Shown: positions 58,658 to 64,000 of the stretch, one piece after another
Numbering within the stretch: the first letter of the stretch is position 1
Layout: each line of letters begins with the position of its first letter
Assembly (NCBI GenBank): GCA_964553045.1
Contig: CAZKJG010000006.1
Coordinates: forward strand, 1 to 64,000
DNA: 64,000 bases
Origin: JAWLEP01 sp964553045
GTDB taxonomy: Bacteria; Fermentibacterota; Fermentibacteria; Fermentibacterales; JCC-6
Direction: 5' to 3'
Position numbers and translations under genes: made by a program
The notes under the pieces: model-generated
Seen by the model: the letters and a program-made list of their open reading frames with translations, nothing else
Database searches by the model: none
Told to the model about the DNA's origin: nothing

Positions 58658-60081
58658 CCAGAAGACAGCCATCCAGCCTCCCTCTGGCGCTGGGAGACCT
58701 GCTGCTGGTGGTGCTGGTATTCCTTCTGGGGTACTGGCTCAGGCACTACCTGCTTGCCCCCGTACTCTCGAACCTCCTGGGCATGGCCAACGACTTCCGG
58801 CTGTCCTTCAACAGCTACCTCGTCTCCGGCGCGGTCATGGGGATCATCGAGGTGGTCATGCTGCAGGCGTTCGGGGTGTACAGGCAGCAGTACGGCCTGG
58901 CGCACCTCGAGGAGATGGCTTGGATACTGCGGAGCTCCTTCATGGCCGTGCTGGTCACCTTCGCGTTCACGTTCGCCACCCGCCAGCTCTACTTCTCGCG
59001 GTTCGTCCTGCTCTTCGCGTTTCCGGCGGCCGCCCTGGCCGTCGCGGTCTGGCACTGGGCCTACAGGCGCCTTGCCCGAAGACTCTTCCGCAGGAGAGAG
59101 AAGGCCATCAGGGCCGCCATAGTCGGAACCGGAGCCACCGCCCGCGACCTGGCCAGGTTCTTATCGGACCGCTCCCCCCTGCCCTACCGGCTGGCCGGTT
59201 TCGTGCGGCCGTCCACATCCTCCTCCGAGAGAGCGGGCGAGGAGGCCGTGGAGACGGAGGACATGGTCGGCTGGGCGCTGGCAAACGGCGTGGAGGAGAT
59301 CATCGTCGCCGACCCCACCATGGACAGGGCCGAGGTAGCCGGGCTCATCTACGGCTGTGAGAGACACGACCTGGCCTACAAGCTGGTGGCCGACATATTC
59401 GCACTGGTGAGCCTCACCACCCGGGTCGTACACCTTGGCGGAACAACCATGATCGAGTCCGTGCCCCCTCCGCTCAGCGGCTACCGGCTGCTGCTGAAGA
59501 GGGCTGTGGACCTCCTGATAGCGCTGCCCCTGACGCTTCTTCTGCTTCCCGTCGGGCTGCTGATATCGCTGGCCATAGTCATCGACACCGGGCTGCCGGT
59601 CTTCTACCGGCAGCGAAGGCTGGGCCGGGACAACAGGGCCTTCACCATACTCAAGTTCAGGTCCATGAGGGTGGGGGCCGACCGCGAGAGGGCGCTGCTG
59701 AAGGACAGTAACGAGGCCTCCGGCCCGCTGTTCAAGATCCGCAGCGACCCGAGGGTAACCAGGGTGGGGCGTTTCCTGAGGAAGTGGAGCCTCGACGAGC
59801 TGCCCCAGCTGCTGAACGTGCTGTCGGGCCGCATGAGCCTGGTGGGGCCGAGACCGCCGCTTCCCGAAGAGGTCGACCAGTACTCGCGGCGCCAGCTGAA
59901 GAGGCTGCGGGCCCTCCCCGGCATAACCGGCGTGTGGCAGGTATCTGGGCGGAGCGAGCTGGAATTCGACGACATGGTCAAGCTGGACCTCTACTACGTG
60001 GACAACTGGTCGATATGGATGGACCTTTCCATTATGTTGCTGACTCTCCCCGCGGTGATATCATCCCGGGGAGCCTATTGA
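58648..60081 (+). CDS. Polyprenyl glycosylphosphotransferase (WbaP/WcaJ-type initiating enzyme)
   Basis: Transfers a sugar-1-phosphate to undecaprenyl phosphate, the first step of O-antigen or exopolysaccharide synthesis. 477 residues: four N-terminal membrane helices, a CoA-binding-like Rossmann middle domain (IVGTGATARDLARFLSDR), a fifth hydrophobic helix (LIALPLTLLLLPVGLLISL) and the catalytic domain (FYRQRRLGRDNRAFTILKFRSMR, RFLRKWSLDELPQLLNVLSG, LVGPRPPLPEEV, ALPGITGVWQVSGRS). Complete. The TTG start overlaps the GT2 gene by ten bases. Confidence 0.93.
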   Translation: MPLARRQPSSLPLALGDLLLVVLVFLLGYWLRHYLLAPVLSNLLGMANDFRLSFNSYLVSGAVMGIIEVVMLQAFGVYRQQYGLAHLEEMAWILRSSFMAVLVTFAFTFATRQLYFSRFVLLFAFPAAALAVAVWHWAYRRLARRLFRRREKAIRAAIVGTGATARDLARFLSDRSPLPYRLAGFVRPSTSSSERAGEEAVETEDMVGWALANGVEEIIVADPTMDRAEVAGLIYGCERHDLAYKLVADIFALVSLTTRVVHLGGTTMIESVPPPLSGYRLLLKRAVDLLIALPLTLLLLPVGLLISLAIVIDTGLPVFYRQRRLGRDNRAFTILKFRSMRVGADRERALLKDSNEASGPLFKIRSDPRVTRVGRFLRKWSLDELPQLLNVLSGRMSLVGPRPPLPEEVDQYSRRQLKRLRALPGITGVWQVSGRSELEFDDMVKLDLYYVDNWSIWMDLSIMLLTLPAVISSRGAY

Positions 60082-60169
60082 AGACGGAGACGCGTCAGTT
60101 AGGCGCACCTAATAGCCCGGTGAGCTGACTGTCGATTATTTATATATTGTTTACCAGAGTATATATGCG

Positions 60170-60201
60170 TTGCTCCGGTAGAACAGGCTGGAACGTATAA
60201 T
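60170..60201 (+). promoter_or_regulatory. Promoter of the thioredoxin cluster
   Basis: A perfect TATAAT (60196-60201) lies 75 bases before trxA. The best -35 is TTGCTC (60170-60175) at a long 20-base spacing. The upstream stretch 60121-60168 is unusually AT-rich for this genome and may act as an UP-like element. A small TTAGG/CCTAA hairpin near 60099-60112 may end the preceding operon. Confidence 0.5.
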
Positions 60202-60276
60202 GCTCTACGCCATACTCAGCTGGAATGAAAGAGCGCAGAGCCGAGGGCCGAAGGATCTTGCGACAGGGAGGACGAC

Positions 60277-60618
60277 ATGGCGGTAATGGATCTGGCCGGA
60301 AGCGAACTGGAATCCGTAAAGGACTCCGGCGACAAACTGGCAGTGGTTGACTTCAGCGCAGACTGGTGCGGGCCGTGCAAGATGCTGCATCCGGTACTGG
60401 ATACGGTTTCGGAGGATATGGGCGACACGGCCGATTTCTACACGGTCGACGTAGATCAGGCTCAGGCCGAGGCCAGCAGGCTGGGAATAAGGGGAGTTCC
60501 CACGATGATAGTATTCCACGGAGGCAACGAGGTGGACCGAATGGTGGGATTCCGGGATGCCACAAGTCTCTCCGGAAGGCTGAGGGAGCTTGCCGACCAG
60601 CACATCGGCGGAAAGTGA
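60277..60618 (+). CDS. trxA: Thioredoxin
   Basis: 113-residue cytoplasmic disulfide reductase with the active site ADWCGPCKMLHPVL, the cis-Pro loop GIRGVPTMIVF and a GFRDATSL-type C-terminus. GGAGGACGAC precedes the ATG. The thioredoxin reductase gene follows after six bases, so donor and reductase are co-expressed. Confidence 0.96.
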   Translation: MAVMDLAGSELESVKDSGDKLAVVDFSADWCGPCKMLHPVLDTVSEDMGDTADFYTVDVDQAQAEASRLGIRGVPTMIVFHGGNEVDRMVGFRDATSLSGRLRELADQHIGGK

Positions 60619-60624
60619 TCCGAC

Positions 60625-61584
60625 TTGACTGAGCTGAAGACGGGCCTGGTGGGGGGGCCGGCGGAGAAGACGCCGGACAGGAGATGGGACCTAGTTGTAG
60701 CCGGCGGCGGCCCGGGGGCCATGTCCGCCGCCATCTACGCTGCCAGGTACAACCTGGACACGCTGGTGCTCGAGGGCATGGAGCCCGGTGGCCAACTCGC
60801 CCTCACGGCCAGAATAGAGAACTACCCCGGCGTTCCCGGTGCCTCCGGAGCGGAGCTGGCGGTTGCGATGAGACAGCAGGTCACCGACTCCGGCTCCACG
60901 GTCAGATCGGAAGTGGTGCGGGAGGCGGGGGAGACCGACGAAGGCCTGATCAGGGTGAGAACGGACTCCGCCGAGTACACGGGTTCGTACCTGATCATCG
61001 CCACCGGCGCCGCTCCCCGGAAGCTGGGTGTTCCCGGAGAGGAGCGCCTTCACGGCCGGGGAGTGAGCTACTGCGCCACCTGTGACGCCCCCTTCTTCAA
61101 AGGGGCCCACGTGATGGTGGTGGGCGGCGGCGACAGTGCGGTAAAGGAGGCCCTGCATCTGGTGGAGTTCGCCGACAGGGTCAGCCTGATCCACCGCCGC
61201 GACCGGCTCAGGGCCGAGCCCATACTGGTCGGACGGATTCGCAAGCGACAGGGGGTCGAGATCCTCTGGAGCACCATCCTCCTGGAAATACTGGGAGACG
61301 AATCGGTGGAAGGCGTGACTGTGGAGCATGAGGGCGAAAGGCGCAGAATCGACCTTGACGGCGTCTTTCTCTACGTAGGGCGCGACCCGGCCACCGGTCC
61401 CTTCCGCGGTCTGGTGGAGGTGGGCGAGGACGGCACGGTCATCACCACCGACAACGTGCGTACCTCGCATCCCCGGGTCATGGCCGCCGGGGACGTGACG
61501 GACAATCCTCTCAGACAGATAGTCACCGCCGTGGGCGACGGAGCCCGGGCGGCCACCGCCGTATACGAGAGCCTTGAGGGCTGA
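60625..61584 (+). CDS. trxB: Thioredoxin reductase
   Basis: NADPH- or NADH-dependent FAD enzyme reducing thioredoxin. 319 residues: FAD motif VAGGGPGAMSAAIYAARY, redox-active CATC (YCATCDAPFF), pyridine-nucleotide motif VMVVGGGDSAVKEAL with HRRDRLRAEP (the HRR pattern favours NADPH), and the second FAD motif VMAAGDVTDNPLRQIV. The start codon is TTG. Order trxA-trxB-double thioredoxin-fold protein suggests one redox operon. Confidence 0.95.
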   Translation: MTELKTGLVGGPAEKTPDRRWDLVVAGGGPGAMSAAIYAARYNLDTLVLEGMEPGGQLALTARIENYPGVPGASGAELAVAMRQQVTDSGSTVRSEVVREAGETDEGLIRVRTDSAEYTGSYLIIATGAAPRKLGVPGEERLHGRGVSYCATCDAPFFKGAHVMVVGGGDSAVKEALHLVEFADRVSLIHRRDRLRAEPILVGRIRKRQGVEILWSTILLEILGDESVEGVTVEHEGERRRIDLDGVFLYVGRDPATGPFRGLVEVGEDGTVITTDNVRTSHPRVMAAGDVTDNPLRQIVTAVGDGARAATAVYESLEG

Positions 61585-61605
61585 CCAAACGGAAGGCTGA
61601 CATAG

Positions 61606-62289
61606 ATGCCAATGCTATCGGAGAAGGATCAGAAACAGATTGAGGAGATATTCGGCACGCTGGAGCGCAGGGTGAAGCTTCGAGTGTACGTTCAGAAGCT
61701 GGAATGCGATACCTGCAGCGATACCGAGCAGATACTGCAGGAGCTGGCCGAGCTCTCCGACCTGGTAGACCTGGAGGTCCTCAACCCCCAGGTCGACACC
61801 GAGCGGGCCGAGGCCGACGGCGTGGAGATGGTTCCCGCCATCGTGGTGTCCGACGGGACCCACTCCCGAGCCAGGTTCTACGGCACGCCCAGCGGCTACG
61901 AGTTCAGCTCCCTGCTCACCGCCATAGTGGACATGGGCATGGAGAATCCTCCCCTGGAGGACGCTACAGTGGAGTTCCTGGAAGGGCTGGAGGAGGACCT
62001 CGATATAAAGGTGTTCGTTACGCCCAGCTGCCCCTACTGCCCAAGGGCCGCCGTTCTGGGCCTTCGCCTGGCCATGGCCAGCCCGCGGGTCACCACCCAG
62101 GTGGTGGAGGCGAACGAGTACCCCGATTTCTCGCGCAGGCACTCCGTGCAGGGGGTTCCCAGGACCGTGATAAACGAACGGCTCTACGCCGAGGGTGCGC
62201 TCCCGGAGGGGCCTTTCGTCTCGGCGCTGTCGCTGGGCCTCGGCCAGGAGGGCGAGACGGACATCGTCAAGCTGGCCGGGGAAGCCTGA
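61606..62289 (+). CDS. Double-thioredoxin-fold protein (PDO/glutaredoxin-like)
   Basis: 227 residues forming two thioredoxin folds. The first has CDTC (about residues 34-37) and the second CPYC (about 141-144), each followed by the expected beta-alpha pattern and a cis-Pro (EMVPAIVV, QGVPRTVIN). This is the architecture of protein disulfide oxidoreductase (PDO) of thermophiles and of the AhpF N-terminal domain. It is probably reduced by the neighbouring TrxB and may handle protein disulfides or peroxiredoxin. GGAAGG precedes the ATG. Confidence 0.9.
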   Translation: MPMLSEKDQKQIEEIFGTLERRVKLRVYVQKLECDTCSDTEQILQELAELSDLVDLEVLNPQVDTERAEADGVEMVPAIVVSDGTHSRARFYGTPSGYEFSSLLTAIVDMGMENPPLEDATVEFLEGLEEDLDIKVFVTPSCPYCPRAAVLGLRLAMASPRVTTQVVEANEYPDFSRRHSVQGVPRTVINERLYAEGALPEGPFVSALSLGLGQEGETDIVKLAGEA

Positions 62290-62299
62290 GGAAGGACCG

Positions 62300-63088
62300 A
62301 TGACCACTCTGCTCCTCGTCCTGCTGGGAGGCCTCTCCTTTCCCATGGAATCCCGGGGTTCCATGGAAGCCTACAGCTTCTTTCAGCACGACGAGGGGCA
62401 CTTCATATTCGCCACCATACAGAACATGGTGGAGACGGTGCGCACGGGGAGGTACTCGCTCGCCATGGGCCTCACCGTCGACACCTACATGGGCAAGAAC
62501 CTCAACAACCCAACGATGAAGTTCAACATCTACGGCGGCCACTGGAACATCAACCTCTCGATCCGGGCCGACATATCCCGCAGGCTTCGGGCCAGGCTCT
62601 ACACAGACCACGAGTGCTTCCACAACATTGACATGCCGGACACCTCCTCGGAGTACATGAACAACGTGAAGCTGGGAGTGGTCCGGGACCCGCGGCAGCT
62701 GCAGCCCCGGGCCGAGCCGGCGCTGCTTCCGCGGGGACGGCTTCCCTCCGGCTGGTTCAGCCTGGGCACCTATCTGCCTGAGGGGGATAGCTTTCAGAAG
62801 GGGCACGACTTCCGGTGGTCGACTCACACCGACGTGGACATGGTCGTGGCGGGATGGAGAACGCTGGAGGCCGGCTGCCGCTACCACTGGGACGCCTTCT
62901 TCCACGATGGCGGCACAACCTCCAGCCGCCACCGGCTGGAGGTCTACACCGCCTTCGCTGCTCCCCTGGGAAGCTTCCAGCTCTACCTGGCGGGCTATCC
63001 CCGCGACACCCAGCCGTTCCGAAGGCTGGAGGGCCGCAGCTTCTGGGGCATACGCTTCCTCTGGCCCGGGGAGAGACCGGGCTCCTGA
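62300..63088 (+). CDS. Predicted secreted/outer-membrane protein of unknown function
   Basis: 262 residues beginning with a hydrophobic signal-like segment (TTLLLVLLGGLSF). The rest alternates beta strands rich in aromatic and charged residues (YSLAMGLTVDTYMGKN, WNINLSIRADISRRLRARLYTDHECFHNI, HRLEVYTAFAAPLGSFQLYLAGYP), suggestive of a small outer-membrane barrel. I do not recognise a family. ATG 62300 follows GAGGAAGGA; the frame is open upstream as a shadow of the previous gene. It is the last gene of the redox cluster by position only. Confidence 0.65.
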   Translation: MTTLLLVLLGGLSFPMESRGSMEAYSFFQHDEGHFIFATIQNMVETVRTGRYSLAMGLTVDTYMGKNLNNPTMKFNIYGGHWNINLSIRADISRRLRARLYTDHECFHNIDMPDTSSEYMNNVKLGVVRDPRQLQPRAEPALLPRGRLPSGWFSLGTYLPEGDSFQKGHDFRWSTHTDVDMVVAGWRTLEAGCRYHWDAFFHDGGTTSSRHRLEVYTAFAAPLGSFQLYLAGYPRDTQPFRRLEGRSFWGIRFLWPGERPGS

Positions 63089-63094
63089 GGCCGG

Positions 63095-64000
63095 CTAGCG
63101 GGTGGAGGCGTCCTCCAGGACCACCGGCGGGACGTGGAGTCTCCCCTTGCGAACCGGCTCGCCCATCCACGAGATCCGCTCGAAGAGCTCCAGGGGCTTC
63201 CAGTTCCACCTGAAGTCGCGGACGGGCCCGGCCGCCGCACCCCCCTCGACCGAGAATACGCCGTCCCGGGTCATGCCCGTGATCTCCAGTGATTTCCGAT
63301 CGACGAAGCGGATGTACCAGAGCCTCCTGATGAGCAGCCCCTCACCCATCTGCCCGATGCCGTCGGCAACGTTTCCGCTTCCGCCGTCCATGTAGTAGCA
63401 GCCCGGATGGGAGAGCGGAGGCCGTCCGGTCTGGGAGGCCCACCATCGGCCGCAGAGCATCTCCCTGAGAATACCCTCCTCTATCCAGGTGGAGTCCCTG
63501 CAGGGAAGCCCCTCGCCGTCAAATGGACGTCCCTTGACAGGCCCGTCCAGAACGCTGCGGAGGCTCAGCCGGGGACCGCTGATCCTTCGACCCTGCATGT
63601 CGCTGAACACGGTGACACCCTCGTCGGCCAGCCTGGCGTTCAGGCTGTAGATCAGGAACGGGATCAGGTCCGCAACCGCCTGGGGCTCGAGAAGAACCCT
63701 GCAGGGGCCGGTGGGGGCGGCGCCCGGCCGGCTGGCGGCCTTCGCCTCGTGCGCCACCTCATCGGTGGCCTTCGCCGCGGGCAGCTCGGCCCAGGCGCTG
63801 TCGGCAAGGGCCCTGTAGCTGGAGCCGTTTCCCGAGTCCATGGTCAGTACGAAGTCGGCCTCTGTCCTACCGTGGAAGGCGAGATTGCCCGTGGAGGTAC
63901 CCAGGGCCACCTTCTGCATGGCGGCATGCGAGATCCCCGCAGCCTCCAGACCGCGGCGCACGGCGGTCTCGATCGCCCCGGAAGCGGCCTGGATCCGTCC
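63095..64000 (-). CDS. TldD/PmbA-family protein, truncated by the window edge
   Basis: C-terminal part of a PmbA/TldE-type protein (metallopeptidase-associated; TldD/TldE degrade unfolded peptides and mature microcins). The frame runs open to the right edge, so the N-terminus is missing. Recognisable segments are VLLEPQAVADLIPFLIYSLNARL, GRPFDGEGLPCRDSTWIEEG and SLEITGMTRDGVFSVEGG. No zinc HExxxH motif is in the visible part, which fits PmbA/TldE rather than TldD. Its end converges on the unknown outer-membrane gene with a six-base gap. Confidence 0.85.
   Translation of the reverse strand, partial: GRIQAASGAIETAVRRGLEAAGISHAAMQKVALGTSTGNLAFHGRTEADFVLTMDSGNGSSYRALADSAWAELPAAKATDEVAHEAKAASRPGAAPTGPCRVLLEPQAVADLIPFLIYSLNARLADEGVTVFSDMQGRRISGPRLSLRSVLDGPVKGRPFDGEGLPCRDSTWIEEGILREMLCGRWWASQTGRPPLSHPGCYYMDGGSGNVADGIGQMGEGLLIRRLWYIRFVDRKSLEITGMTRDGVFSVEGGAAAGPVRDFRWNWKPLELFERISWMGEPVRKGRLHVPPVVLEDASTR

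Noticed and set aside
60082..60276. A tRNA or small RNA gene in the AT-rich gap before trxA
   Set aside because: No cloverleaf or T-loop GTTCRA pattern could be drawn; the region is explained by a promoter and a small hairpin.

Overview
The window is GC-rich, gene-dense DNA from a diderm bacterium. LptD (55147-57336), the HldE-type heptose genes (47003-47974 and 46546-47010), an Omp85-like barrel (10583-11968) and lipoproteins all point to an LPS-type outer membrane. PorV/PorU-like proteins, DUF5683, an SprA-like surface barrel and secreted proteases with C-terminal sorting-type domains suggest the Fibrobacteres-Chlorobi-Bacteroidetes superphylum or a nearby candidate phylum. A Fermentibacteria-like fermenter would fit the trimeric [FeFe] hydrogenase, but I cannot prove the lineage from sequence alone. 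Most genes overlap by 1-8 bases or are separated by a few bases, so transcription units are long. GTG and TTG starts are common.

Layout. 1-1.5 kb: an integron-type integrase at the left edge, with its own promoter and terminator. 1.5-5.4 kb: a minus-strand operon of a receiver-only response regulator followed by HydC, HydB and HydA, an NADH-linked [FeFe] hydrogenase. 5.4-5.6 kb: a hairpin-rich, repeat-like intergenic segment. 5.6-8.0 kb: ahcY behind an ArsR-methyltransferase regulator with a probably leaderless, self-overlapping promoter/operator. 8.1-10.3 kb: a B12-binding radical SAM enzyme and a methyltransferase. 10.3-30.4 kb: a large minus-strand envelope and secretion block. It holds DivIVA, two tandem PorU-like C25 peptidases, PorV, an M6 protease, a DUF5683 protein, an HExxH protease, a small propeller-like protein, a 1037-residue surface barrel, an Omp85 barrel and a possible 49-residue tail gene.

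30.5-33.1 kb: the YggS PLP protein, then a TPR protein coupled to a small secreted protein. 33.1-39.5 kb: comM, yraN, rnhB and the classical ribosome/SRP operon ffh-rpsP-khpA-rimM-trmD-rplS. 39.5-48 kb: minus-strand units with rpe, a PASTA protein, rsmB, a NifU-like scaffold, a membrane pyrophosphatase, a GT39-like membrane enzyme with TPRs, and the split heptose kinase and nucleotidyltransferase. 48-63 kb: plus-strand genes for DUF3467, YbbR, a membrane-anchored unknown, RNA polymerase omega, a parvulin lipoprotein, an LpoA-like lipoprotein, ROK kinase, LptD, HU, two glycan transferases, and a thioredoxin/thioredoxin reductase/double-thioredoxin-fold cluster. The right edge cuts a TldD/PmbA-family gene.

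The most distinctive region is 10-30 kb, which looks like a type-IX-like secretion and surface-protein island with duplicated sortase-like peptidases. No rRNA, tRNA, CRISPR array or transposase was recognised.
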